A stretch of 64,000 nucleotides of DNA, from the NCBI RefSeq assembly GCF_009906855.1, contig NZ_CP047650.1, forward strand, positions 1,922,001 through 1,986,000, written 5' to 3'. A program made the position numbers and the translations under genes. Positions 17,293 to 25,895 of this stretch are shown one piece after another. The first letter of the stretch is position 1. Each line of letters starts with the position of its first letter. This stretch comes from Xylophilus rhododendri. GTDB taxonomy: Bacteria > Pseudomonadota > Gammaproteobacteria > Burkholderiales > Burkholderiaceae_C. The notes beneath the pieces were generated by a model. That model ran no database searches. It was given only the letters and a program-made list of their open reading frames with translations, and was not told where the DNA came from.

Positions 17293-19659
17293 ATGTTCCC
17301 CAAAACCCGATTGGCCCGCGCGCTCGCGCTGGCCCTGCCCTTTGCCGTTCCCGGCGCCTTCGCGCAGGACAAGGCCGACCCGGCCGAGAAGCCCGAGGTC
17401 CAGGCCCCCATCAAGACCCTGGGCGTGGTCACCGTCAACGGCGGCCAGCCCACCTCGCTGCCCACGCAGATCCCCACCACCATGGAGGGCATCACCCGCG
17501 AGCAGATCGAACGCAGCATCAACGCCACCGACAGCGAGGATGCGCTGAAGTACTTCCCCAGCCTGCTGGTGCGCAAGCGCTACGTGGGCGACTACAACCA
17601 CGCCATCCTGTCGAGCCGCGCCTCGGGCACCGGCAACAGCGCCCGCTCGGCGGTCTATGCGGACAGCATCCTGCTGTCGAACTTCCTGGGCAACGGCGTG
17701 GGCGGCCTGTCCTTCCCGCCGCGCTGGGGCCTGGTCACGCCCGAGGAGATCGAGCGGGTGGACGTGATGTACGGCCCTTTCTCGGCCGCCTATCCCGGCA
17801 ACTCGGCCGGCGCCGTGGTCGACTTCGTCACCCGCATGCCGACCAAGCTCGAAGCCCATGCCAAGGTGGGCTACACCTCGCAGCCCTTCGAACTCTATGG
17901 AACCGACCAGACCTTCCGCGCCTGGCAGGCCAGCGCATCGCTGGGCAACAAGGTGGGCGACTGGTCGTGGTGGGTGAACGTCAACCGCACCGACAGCCAG
18001 GGCCAGCCGCTGACCTTCCCGACCCGGCTGGTCTCCAACGGCGTGAACAGCGGCGCGGGCACGGCCGTCACCGGCGCGGCACCCAGCAGCAGCACCGCCA
18101 ACGCCGCGCAGTACACGCTGGGTTCGGGCACGCAGTACAACACCCGGCAGGACCATCTGAAGACCAAGCTGGCCTACGACATCACCCCCACGCTGCGCGC
18201 CAGCTATGTGCTGGGGCTGTGGGAGAACCGCTCCAGCGGCAATCCCTCGTCCTACCTGCGCGACGCCGCCGGCCAGCCGGTCTACAGCGGTGCCTTCAAC
18301 GTGAATGGCCTGGCCTATACCGGCAGCCAGGCGCTGTCGGGCAGCGACTTCGCCGCCACACGCGAATCGGCCCTGCATGTGATTCACGGGCTCTCGCTCA
18401 AGAGCCACACCGAAGGCATCTGGGACTGGGAACTGGCCGCCAGCCTCTACGACTACCGGCGCGACGACAAACGCCAGAACGCCGCCAGCAACCCGCCGCC
18501 GGGCGCCTTCACCGGCGGCCCCGGCACCCTGGCCCAGGGCGCCGGCACCGGCTGGCGCACCTTCGCCGCCAAGGGCACCTGGCGGCCCGAGGGCATGGCC
18601 GGTCCGCACATCGTGGACTTCGGCTACCAGCAGGAAAACTACCAGCTGCGCTACAGCACCTACAACGTCGCGGGCAACTACCTGAACGACGGCGGCGGGT
18701 CGCTGGCCTCCGACGTGCACGGCGACACCCGCCTGCAAAGCCTGTGGGCGCAGGACACCTGGCGTTTCGCCCCCGACTGGAAGGCGGTGCTGGGCGGCCG
18801 GGCCGAGCGATGGGAAGCGTCGAACGGCGGCACCGCCTTCTCCGCGGCCAGCGCGCTGGCCTATCCCGAGCGGCACGAAAACCACTTCTCGCCCAAGGCC
18901 GCCGTCTCCTGGCTGGCCCTGCCGGACACCGTGCTCAAAGCCTCGCTCGGCCGGGCGGTGCGCATGCCCACGGTGAGCGAGCTGTACGGCGCCACCTCCA
19001 CCACCAACTCGCTCTACCTCAACGATCCGAACCTGCGCCCCGAGCGCTCCTGGACCGGCGAGCTGAGCGCCGAAAAGGACCTGGGCAACGCCCTGGCACG
19101 CCTGACCTTCTTCGTGGAGGACACGCGAGACGCGCTCTACTCGCAGACCCTTTTCGACAGCAACGCCCTGCGCAACATCAGCCGCGTGCAGAACGTGGGC
19201 CGCATCGCCACCCGGGGACTGGAGGCGGCCTACAACGGCAACGACGTGCTGACCCGCGGCCTGGACCTGAGCGGCAGCGTGACCTACGCGCACTCCGTCA
19301 TCAAGGAGAACGACGGCTTCGTCAGCACCCCCGGCGACACCATCGGCAAGTGGCAGCCCAACATCCCGCGCTGGCGGGCCACGGCGCTGGCCAGCTACCG
19401 CTTCAACGAACGCTGGTCCACCAGCCTGGGCGCGCGCTACAGCGGCCGGCAGTACCGCACGCTGGACAACAGCGATGCCAACGGCTTCACCTACTTCGGC
19501 GTGAGCCGGTACTTCACCGCCGACCTGCGCATCGTCTACAAGCCCACACGCCAATGGACGGTGGCCTTCGGCATCGACAACCTCAACAACGACAAGTACT
19601 GGAACTTCCACCCCTACCCCCAGCGCAGCTACACCGCCGAGCTGAAATGGGACCTGTGA
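17293..19659 (+). CDS. TonB-dependent outer-membrane receptor, probable copper receptor (OprC-like)
   Basis: This 788-residue receptor has a signal peptide ending AFAQD, a plug domain (about 45-190; EGITREQIERSINATDSEDALKYFPS is split as EGITREQIERS and DALKYFPSLLVRKRY; PEEIERVDVMYGPFSAAYPG) and a 22-strand type beta-barrel ending in the aromatic RSYTAELKWDL. The plug segment RSAVYADSILLSNF and neighbouring DUF2946 and PCuAC genes point to copper rather than iron siderophores. The ATG at 17293 gives a clean signal peptide; the frame is open further upstream but runs into the DUF2946 gene. Confidence 0.88.
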   Translation: MFPKTRLARALALALPFAVPGAFAQDKADPAEKPEVQAPIKTLGVVTVNGGQPTSLPTQIPTTMEGITREQIERSINATDSEDALKYFPSLLVRKRYVGDYNHAILSSRASGTGNSARSAVYADSILLSNFLGNGVGGLSFPPRWGLVTPEEIERVDVMYGPFSAAYPGNSAGAVVDFVTRMPTKLEAHAKVGYTSQPFELYGTDQTFRAWQASASLGNKVGDWSWWVNVNRTDSQGQPLTFPTRLVSNGVNSGAGTAVTGAAPSSSTANAAQYTLGSGTQYNTRQDHLKTKLAYDITPTLRASYVLGLWENRSSGNPSSYLRDAAGQPVYSGAFNVNGLAYTGSQALSGSDFAATRESALHVIHGLSLKSHTEGIWDWELAASLYDYRRDDKRQNAASNPPPGAFTGGPGTLAQGAGTGWRTFAAKGTWRPEGMAGPHIVDFGYQQENYQLRYSTYNVAGNYLNDGGGSLASDVHGDTRLQSLWAQDTWRFAPDWKAVLGGRAERWEASNGGTAFSAASALAYPERHENHFSPKAAVSWLALPDTVLKASLGRAVRMPTVSELYGATSTTNSLYLNDPNLRPERSWTGELSAEKDLGNALARLTFFVEDTRDALYSQTLFDSNALRNISRVQNVGRIATRGLEAAYNGNDVLTRGLDLSGSVTYAHSVIKENDGFVSTPGDTIGKWQPNIPRWRATALASYRFNERWSTSLGARYSGRQYRTLDNSDANGFTYFGVSRYFTADLRIVYKPTRQWTVAFGIDNLNNDKYWNFHPYPQRSYTAELKWDL

Positions 19660-19703
19660 GCCCGGTCGCCCGCCCTTTCCATCCCTCTTCCAGGAGCCCT
19701 CTC

Positions 19704-20603
19704 ATGAACCATCGCCTCACGCTGATCGCGGCCCTCGCCGCCGCATCCTCCTTCGCCGCCCAGGCCCACATCACCCTGCCGCCGGGCGGCGCCACCGCCG
19801 GCAGCCGCTACGACGCAGCCTTCCGTGTCGGCCATGCCTGCGCCGGCAGCACGGCCACCAATGCCGTCACCGTGCAGCTGCCCGAGGGCTTCAAGTTCGA
19901 ATCGGCCGTGCCCCGCGCCGGCTGGACGCTGAGCACCAGCGAGCGCAGCGTCGCCTGGAAGGCCGAGTCCGCCCAGAAGGCCCTGCCCACCGCCGAGCGC
20001 GCCGAATTCATCGTGCGCGGCACCCTCACCGACCAACCCGGCCCGCTGTTCTTCAAGGTGCTGCAGGGCTGCGATGCCGGCAGTTCCGACTGGGCCCAGC
20101 TGCCCGCGGGCAGCAACGAAAAGCAGCCCCTGCCTGCAGCCCGCCTCGACGTGCTGCCCGCCGGTGTCGCGCCGGTGGAAGTGAAGGACGCCTGGATCCG
20201 CACCGCCGTGAAAGGCCAGAGCGGCACCGGCGCCTTCATGAAGCTGCAGGCCCCGTCCGGCAGCCGCCTGATCGGCGCCAGCACGCCCGAAGCCGGCCTG
20301 GCCGAGGTGCACGAGATGAAGATGGACGGCGACGTGATGCGCATGCGCCCCCTGGCCCAGGGCCTGGAACTGCCGGCCCGGCAGACGGTGGAACTCAAGC
20401 CCGGCGGCTACCACCTGATGCTGACCCAGCTCAGGCAGGCCCTGCCGGCCGGCACCACCGTGCCGGTGAAGCTCGACTTCATCGACGCCGAAGGCCGCCG
20501 CAGCAGCGCCCAGCTGCAGCTGCCCGTGCTGGCCGCGCCGCCGGCCAGCGCTGGCGGCCATGGCACCGGCCCCATGGCGGACATGCCGGGCATGAAGCAC
20601 TGA
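19704..20603 (+). CDS. Fused DUF1775 (YcnI-like) and PCu(A)C copper chaperone
   Basis: This 299-residue periplasmic protein has a signal peptide ending AAQA, so the mature protein starts with His (HITLPPGG). That N-terminal His is the hallmark of the copper-binding YcnI/DUF1775 domain (about 21-150). A PCu(A)C domain follows (about 165-280), with VHEMKM, MRMRPL and GGYHLM matching the H(M)...M...HxM copper(I) site. The C-terminal tail GGHGTGPMADMPGMKH is rich in Met and His. AGGAG lies 8 bases before the ATG. In other bacteria PCu(A)C delivers copper to cytochrome oxidase; fusion to DUF1775 suggests a single copper-transfer unit. Confidence 0.88.
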   Translation: MNHRLTLIAALAAASSFAAQAHITLPPGGATAGSRYDAAFRVGHACAGSTATNAVTVQLPEGFKFESAVPRAGWTLSTSERSVAWKAESAQKALPTAERAEFIVRGTLTDQPGPLFFKVLQGCDAGSSDWAQLPAGSNEKQPLPAARLDVLPAGVAPVEVKDAWIRTAVKGQSGTGAFMKLQAPSGSRLIGASTPEAGLAEVHEMKMDGDVMRMRPLAQGLELPARQTVELKPGGYHLMLTQLRQALPAGTTVPVKLDFIDAEGRRSSAQLQLPVLAAPPASAGGHGTGPMADMPGMKH

Positions 20604-20645
20604 ACACTTCGGCTACGCTCGCCGCCCAGAAGGAGACAAACGAGC

Positions 20646-21971
20646 ATGCCGCAACCATTCCAGTGGACGAAGAAGACCTCCCCCGGCCCCGTCGTCGCGC
20701 CCCAGGAGCGCCTGCCCTGGCCCCAGACCACGGCCATGGGCATCCAGCACGTGGTGGCAATGTTCGGCTCCACCGTGCTGGCGCCGGTGCTGATGGGGTT
20801 CGACTCCAACATCGCCGTGCTGATGAGTGGCATCGGCACCCTGATCTTCTTCCTGGCCACCGGCGGCCGGGTGCCCAGCTACCTGGGTTCGAGCTTCGCC
20901 TTCATCGGCGTGGTCATCGCCGCCACCGGTTATGCCGGCACCGGCCCCAATGCCAACATCGGCCTGGCGCTGGGCGGCATCGTGCTCTGCGGCCTGGCCT
21001 ACACCCTGATCGGCCTGCTGGTGCAGCTGCTGGGCTCCCGGTGGATCGAGCGCTTCACCCCGCCGGTGGTGACCGGCACCATCGTCGCCGTGATCGGCCT
21101 GAACCTGGCGGCCATCCCGATCAAGAACATGGCCGCCAGCCACTTCGATGCCTGGATGCAGCTCGTGAGTTTCTCCAGCGTGGCCCTGGTGGCCGTGTTC
21201 ACCCGCGGCATGCTGCAGCGGCTGCTGATCCTGGTCGGCCTGGTGGTGGCCAGCCTGGTCTATGCGGTGCTCACCAACGGCCTGGGCCTGGGCAAGCCGG
21301 TGGACCTCGGCGGCGTGCTGGCCGCGCCCTGGTTCGGCCTGCCGAGCCTGCATGCGCCGGTGTTCAGCGCGCATGCGGCGCTGCTGATCGTGCCGGTGGT
21401 GGTCATCCTGGTGGCCGAGAACCTGGGCCACATCAAGGCGGTGACGGCGATGACCGGGCAGGACATGGACCGCTACATGGGCCGGGCCTTCATCGGCGAC
21501 GGCGTGGCCACCATGGTCAGCGGTTTTGCCGGCGGCACGGGGGTGACGACCTATGCCGAGAACATCGGCGTGATGGCGGCGACCAAGATCTATTCGACCG
21601 CGGTGTTCGTGGTGGCGGCGCTGGTGGCGATCGTGCTGGGTTTCTCGCCGAAGTTCGGGGCCTTGATCCAGGCGATTCCGCTGCCGGTGATGGGTGGCAT
21701 TTCCATCGTGGTGTTCGGGCTGATCGCGGTGGCGGGGGCGCGGATCTGGGTGGATAACCGGGTGGACTTTTCGGACAACCGCAACCTGATGGTGGTGGCG
21801 ATTCCGCTGGTGCTGGGGACCGGGGGGTTTGCCCTGCACTTCGGCAGCTTCGAGCTGGGGGGATCGGGACGGCTACTTTCGCTGCGATCCTGCTGTACTT
21901 CCTGTTGGGGCTGGGCTCTCGTCGGGGGATTCGTCCCTGGGGCGGGCTGGATAGACTGTTTGGCGATTTAG
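20646..21971 (+). CDS. NCS2 family nucleobase:cation symporter (UraA-like), C-terminus frameshifted
   Basis: This is a polytopic permease of the uracil/xanthine NCS2 family. It shows the family segments LPWPQTTAMGIQHVVAMFGST, split here as LPWPQTTAMGIQHVV, RVPSYLGSSFAFIG, ENLGHIKAV and FAGGTGVTTYAENIG, with about 13 hydrophobic helices. The reading frame breaks at the G run 21857-21862. Read as given, it ends in a Cys-rich tail at 21971. With one extra G the sequence continues IGTATFAAILLYFLLG, a normal last helix, and runs to 22012, overlapping the next start. The UraA relatives carry uracil; the substrate here is not certain. Confidence 0.82.
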   Translation: MPQPFQWTKKTSPGPVVAPQERLPWPQTTAMGIQHVVAMFGSTVLAPVLMGFDSNIAVLMSGIGTLIFFLATGGRVPSYLGSSFAFIGVVIAATGYAGTGPNANIGLALGGIVLCGLAYTLIGLLVQLLGSRWIERFTPPVVTGTIVAVIGLNLAAIPIKNMAASHFDAWMQLVSFSSVALVAVFTRGMLQRLLILVGLVVASLVYAVLTNGLGLGKPVDLGGVLAAPWFGLPSLHAPVFSAHAALLIVPVVVILVAENLGHIKAVTAMTGQDMDRYMGRAFIGDGVATMVSGFAGGTGVTTYAENIGVMAATKIYSTAVFVVAALVAIVLGFSPKFGALIQAIPLPVMGGISIVVFGLIAVAGARIWVDNRVDFSDNRNLMVVAIPLVLGTGGFALHFGSFELGGSGRLLSLRSCCTSCWGWALVGGFVPGAGWIDCLAI

Positions 21972-22002
21972 GCTTTCACTCTTTCTGGCTAAGGACTTTG
22001 TC

Positions 22003-22236
22003 ATGGAACTGAGCAACCACCCGTTTACTGAATTGTTCGAGCAGCTGGGGCTGGCTTCGGATGAGGCTTCCATCTTGGCTTTTATTGCTGCGCATCGGCC
22101 GTTGGCGGCTGGGGTTTCGCTGCCTGAGGCGCCGTTTTGGACTGAGGCTCAGGTGCACTTTATTCGGGAGAGCATTGCGGCTGATGCGGATTGGGCTGAG
22201 GTGGTGGATCAGTTGAATCTGGCTTTGAGGGGATGA
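22003..22236 (+). CDS. DUF2789 family protein
   Basis: This 77-residue protein matches the DUF2789 pattern: NHPFTELFEQLGLASDE, then IAAHRPLAAGVSLPEAPFWT and a C-terminal helix DWAEVVDQLNLALRG. It is a small soluble alpha-helical protein of unknown function. AAGGA precedes the ATG at a good distance. Its codons are noticeably poorer in G+C at third positions than in the surrounding genes. The stop codon is followed within 10 bp by the long inverted repeat. Confidence 0.85.
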   Translation: MELSNHPFTELFEQLGLASDEASILAFIAAHRPLAAGVSLPEAPFWTEAQVHFIRESIAADADWAEVVDQLNLALRG

Positions 22237-22245
22237 GTTTTTTCT

Positions 22246-22867
22246 TCTTCTCCTCTGCGGAGGGCGGAGCTGGGGCTGCGCGCCCCAGACCGCGCTCACT
22301 TTCTTTGCTTCGCCAAAGAAAGTAAGCAAAGAAAGGCGACCCGGCTGCGGGAGTCCCCCTCCTTCGGAGGGGGCACGCTGCGGTGCTCGCAAAAGCGGGG
22401 TCCACGACAACTCGCTTCGCTCAAACAGGTCGTGGCCCTGATCCGCTTTTGCTCCGCTCCTCGCTCACCCGCAGACGGGACCCGGATACGGGGACAGCGG
22501 CTGCTTCGCAGCGCAACGGGCCATCGCTGCGCTCGGCCGCTGGCTGATGAATACCCGCCCCAGGTTGTGCGCCGCATTTCAAGCCGATGCCGAGCGCAGC
22601 GACGGCCCGTCGCCCTGCGAAGCAGTGGCTGTCCCCGCTCCCCGGGTCCCGTGAGCCCGAGAGCGAGGAACGGAGCAAAGGCGGATCAGGGCCACGACCT
22701 GTTTGAGCGAAGCGAGTTGTCGTGGACCCCGCCTTTGCGAGTACCGCAGCGGTGCCCGAAGGGCCTCGGGTGTCGGGTCGCCTTTCTTTGCTTACTTTCT
22801 TTGGCGAAGCAAAGAAAGTGAGCGCGGTCTGGGGCGCGCAGCCCCAGCTCCGCCCTCCGCAGGAGAA
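22246..22867. repeat. About 620-bp quasi-palindrome (two arms of about 280-290 bp)
   Basis: The left arm (about 22246-22537) is closely repeated in inverted orientation as the right arm (about 22590-22867), around a 52-bp centre. One block of about 87 identical bases begins at the outer end (GCGGAGGGCGGAGCTGGGG onward), and another of about 52 bases lies inside (GCGGGGTCCACGACAACTCG onward). Each arm also contains small hairpins, such as CTTTCTTTG-CTTCGC-CAAAGAAAG at 22299-22322. No gene is credible inside. It lies between convergent genes, so a terminator or decayed mobile element is possible. I recall similar AAAGAAAGTAAGCAAAGAAAGG blocks in related genomes. Confidence 0.9.
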
Positions 22868-22892
22868 CCACCGCCCCGCCAAAGGCGAGCCC

Positions 22893-23813
22893 TCATTTAC
22901 CGCCGTGCAGCACCAACCCAGACGACTCCAGCGAGGCCATCAGCACAGTCCCATGACTGGAGTCGGTAACGAACACAGTCTTCCGATCAGCACCACCAAA
23001 CGCGAGGTTGGTAATGGAAGCCCCCACCGGCCCACGCAAAACAACCTCCGGCTCCGCCCGCCCGTTGAGCACCCACACATACCCCAGCCCAGGGTTGGCA
23101 ACGAGCAGACGGCCCGAGGCATCGACCGCCAAACCGTCCGGCCCGCTGGGGCCATAGGACGTGAAGAACTGGCTGACCTTGGCCACACTGCCATCCACCA
23201 ACAACGGCACCCGCCAGACACAGTTGCCCCGCGTGACCGCCACATAAAGCACCTTCTCATCCGGCGACAAAGCCACCCCGTTGGGACTGGGCACGTTGTC
23301 CAGCAACAGATCCAGCCGCCCATCCGGCCGCAGCCGATAGACCCGCCCCGTAGGGTCATGCAAACCCGTCTGCCCCTGGTCGGTGAAGAACAGATTCCCG
23401 ACACTGTCGAAAATCAGATCGTTCACACCACGAAAGCGCTCGCTGTTGCGCCGCTGCAGAAAGGGCGTGACAGCCCCGCTGCCCACATCGACCTTCATCA
23501 ACCCGTTCTTGTAGTCGGTGACTAGCAAGGTCCGCTCATCCAGGAACTTCATCCCGTTGGGCTCCCCGTCGTACTCGGCCACCAGCGTCCACTCATCGCC
23601 GGAAGCAGAAATCCGGAAGATCCGGCCAAAGGGAATATCGGCCACATACAGCCGCCCCTGGCTGTCGAACACAGGCCCTTCGAGGAAGGAATCGGTCGCA
23701 TGCCCACCCCGGTTGGCCCGGCTCCAGTCGCTGTGCTGCCGCTCGCGAAAGCGGTCCGGCAGACGGCTGAAGGTTTCGAGTTCGACGACGCGCGGCGGCT
23801 GAAGCAGGAACAT
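22893..23813 (-). CDS. SMP-30/gluconolactonase family protein
   Basis: This 306-residue six-bladed beta-propeller shows the SMP-30/gluconolactonase signatures EGPVFDSQGRLYVADI, DGEPNGMKF, GVNDLIFDSVGNLFFTDQG, SPNGVALSPDEKVLYV and GPDGLAVDASGRL. The metal ligands Glu, Asn and Asp of the family are present in these segments. No signal peptide is seen, so it is cytoplasmic and probably opens a sugar-acid or related lactone. It is the last gene of the eight-gene minus-strand operon, 33 bp after the preceding TctC gene. Confidence 0.88.
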   Translation of the reverse strand: MFLLQPPRVVELETFSRLPDRFRERQHSDWSRANRGGHATDSFLEGPVFDSQGRLYVADIPFGRIFRISASGDEWTLVAEYDGEPNGMKFLDERTLLVTDYKNGLMKVDVGSGAVTPFLQRRNSERFRGVNDLIFDSVGNLFFTDQGQTGLHDPTGRVYRLRPDGRLDLLLDNVPSPNGVALSPDEKVLYVAVTRGNCVWRVPLLVDGSVAKVSQFFTSYGPSGPDGLAVDASGRLLVANPGLGYVWVLNGRAEPEVVLRGPVGASITNLAFGGADRKTVFVTDSSHGTVLMASLESSGLVLHGGK

Positions 23814-23846
23814 GGCGGGGTCCTCAAAAAACGGATGTGAATCGGA

Positions 23847-24806
23847 TCAGTCGAGCTTGATATTGCCCTTGCGCACCACCTCGGCCCACTTGGCCGCCTC
23901 CTTCTGCAGGAAGCTGGTGAACTCGGCCGGGCTGTTGCCGATGGCCTGCGCGCCCATGTCGGCGAAGCGCTTCTTCATCTCTTCCTCCTGCAGCGACTCC
24001 ACCACCGCCTTGTGCAGCTGCTTGACGATGGCGTCCGGCGTGCCGGCCGGCAGCAGCAGGCCGTTCCATTCATAGGCCTCGTAGCCGGGCAGCACACTTT
24101 CGGCGACCGCCGGGACTTCCGGCAGCAGCGGCGAACGCTTCGGAGAAGAGATGGCCAGGGCCCGCAGTTTGCCCGAGCTGATCAGCGGATAACTCGCCGC
24201 CATGGTGCTGAACATGAAATCGACCTGGCCGCCCATCACGTCCGAGATGGCCGGGCCGCCGCTCTTGTAGGGCACATGCACCATGTCCAGGTCCAGGCCC
24301 TGGCGGTACAGCTCGGCCGCCAGGCGCTGCACCGTGCCGCTGCCGCCGGAGGCGAAATTGAGCTTGCCGGGCTGGGCCTTGGCGCGGGCGATCAGGTCCT
24401 TCTGGTCCTTGATCGGCGATTCCTTGCGCACGATCAGCACGTTGGGCGAGAGCGAGACCAGGGACAGCGGCTGGAAGTTCTTGTCGGCGAAAGGCAGGTT
24501 GGAATAGAGCGCCGGGTTGATCGAGAACGGCGTCGCGTCGTAGAGCATGGTGTAGCCGTCGGCCGCGGCGCGGGCGACATAGCCTTCGCCGATGGTGCCG
24601 CTGGCGCCGGGACGGTTGTCCACGATCACGCTGGTGCCCAGCTTGGCACCCATGCGCACCGCCAGCTGGCGGGCCAGCGCGTCGGCCGCGCCGCCGGGGG
24701 CATAGGGCACGACGATGGTGATGGTGCGCTCGGGAAAGGCGGCGTGGGCGGCGGCGCCGGCCAGCACGGTGCAGGCGAGCAGCACGGATTTCAGGATCTT
24801 CTTCAT
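23847..24806 (-). CDS. Bug/TctC family periplasmic solute-binding receptor
   Basis: This 319-residue exported receptor has a Lys-containing signal peptide (MKKILKSVLLACTVLAG, cleavage near AHA-AFP) and the Bug pattern: ITIVVPYAPGGAADALAR, VDNRPGASGTIG, the segment NFASGGSGT and HVPYKSGGPA. Bug proteins bind carboxylates and feed TctAB-type transporters or regulate expression. The start at 24806 is set by the signal peptide. It follows the frameshifted TctC gene by 41 bp in the operon. Confidence 0.92.
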   Translation of the reverse strand: MKKILKSVLLACTVLAGAAAHAAFPERTITIVVPYAPGGAADALARQLAVRMGAKLGTSVIVDNRPGASGTIGEGYVARAAADGYTMLYDATPFSINPALYSNLPFADKNFQPLSLVSLSPNVLIVRKESPIKDQKDLIARAKAQPGKLNFASGGSGTVQRLAAELYRQGLDLDMVHVPYKSGGPAISDVMGGQVDFMFSTMAASYPLISSGKLRALAISSPKRSPLLPEVPAVAESVLPGYEAYEWNGLLLPAGTPDAIVKQLHKAVVESLQEEEMKKRFADMGAQAIGNSPAEFTSFLQKEAAKWAEVVRKGNIKLD

Positions 24807-24847
24807 GGGATGTCTCTTGGATGGGGAATGTCTGAAGGGGAAACCGC

Positions 24848-25824
24848 TCATTCGAGCTTGAGATCGAGTTCCTTGGCGATGCGTTTGGCGCTCTGGATCT
24901 CGCCGTCGAGCTGCTTGCCGAAAGCCGCGCCGCAAGTGCTCTCGGCCTGCATGCCCAGGCCGCGCAGCTTGTCGGCGGTGGCCGGGGCGCGGGCGAATTC
25001 GCTGGCCACCCGGGTCAGGCGGGCGACGATCTCGGGCGGCGTGCCGGCGGGCGCCAGCAGGCCGTACCAGGCGGAATCGGCATAACCCTTCACGCCCTGC
25101 TCCTCGAAGGTCGGCACCTCGGGCAGCAGGGCCGAGCGCTGGGGCGCGGCCACGGCCAGGGCGCGCAGCTTGCCGGTCTGCACCTGGGGCAGCACCGACC
25201 CCAGGGTGGCGAAGGAGCTGTCCACCTGGCCGCCCAGCAGGTCGGTCACGGCCTGGGCGGCGCCCTTGTAGGGGATGTGGTTCATCTTCGTGCCAGTGAG
25301 GCGCAGGAAGCGTTCGCTGGCGAAGTGGCCGCCGCTGCCGCTGCCCGGCGTGGCGAAGGTGCGGGCGCCGGGATGGGCGCGCACATCGGTGAGGAAGTCG
25401 GCCAGGTTCTTCGCCTGCATCGAGGGGCCCACCACCAGCACCGTCGGGCTGACGGCCATGGTGCAGATCGGCGCGAAGGATTTCAGCGCGTCGAACTTCA
25501 CCCGGGCGCTGTAGAGCGCCGGGATCATGGTGTGGTTGGTGGCGCCCAGCAGCAGGGTGTAGCCGTCGGCGGGGCCGAAGCCACCGCCTCGGCGGCCAGG
25601 ATGGTGTTGGCGCCGGGCTTGTTGTCCACCACCACCGGCTGGCCCATGCTGCGGGTGGCGAATTCGGCGAAGGCGCGGGCCACCACGTCGGTGGGGCCGC
25701 CGGCGGAAAAGCCCACGACCAGGCGGATCGCCTTGTCGGGATAGCCGCCCTGGGCCTGGGCGGCGGTGGTGCTGAGCAGGGCGAGGCTGGCGGCGGCCAG
25801 CGCCGCGGTTCGGAAAGCGGTCAT
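24848..25824 (-). pseudogene. Bug/TctC family receptor gene with a one-base frameshift
   Basis: The 5' part (25824 down to about 25575) encodes a signal peptide (MTAFRTAALAAASLALL) and the Bug N-terminal lobe (VVGFSAGGPTDVVAR, VDNKPGANT). The frame then breaks near 25575-25582, in a C-rich stretch where SAPPTATPCC replaces the expected SAPADGYTLL. The other frame carries on with GATNHTMIPALYSARVKFD and runs intact to 24848. Adding one C restores a full-length receptor of about 325 residues. It is either a decaying member of the receptor set or an assembly error. It lies 71 bp downstream of the dehydrogenase gene. Confidence 0.85.
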
Positions 25825-25895
25825 GCGTGTCTCCTCGGATGACGGGGAAAAGTCCCGCCGCTCTTGTGTGGCGGCTGGGGACGGGGGCTGCGGAC

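Noticed and set aside
22296..22882. Several overlapping open frames of 60-150 codons on both strands within the inverted repeat
   Set aside because: They mirror each other because of the palindrome, have no recognisable family and no ribosome-binding sites, and lie in a non-coding repeat.
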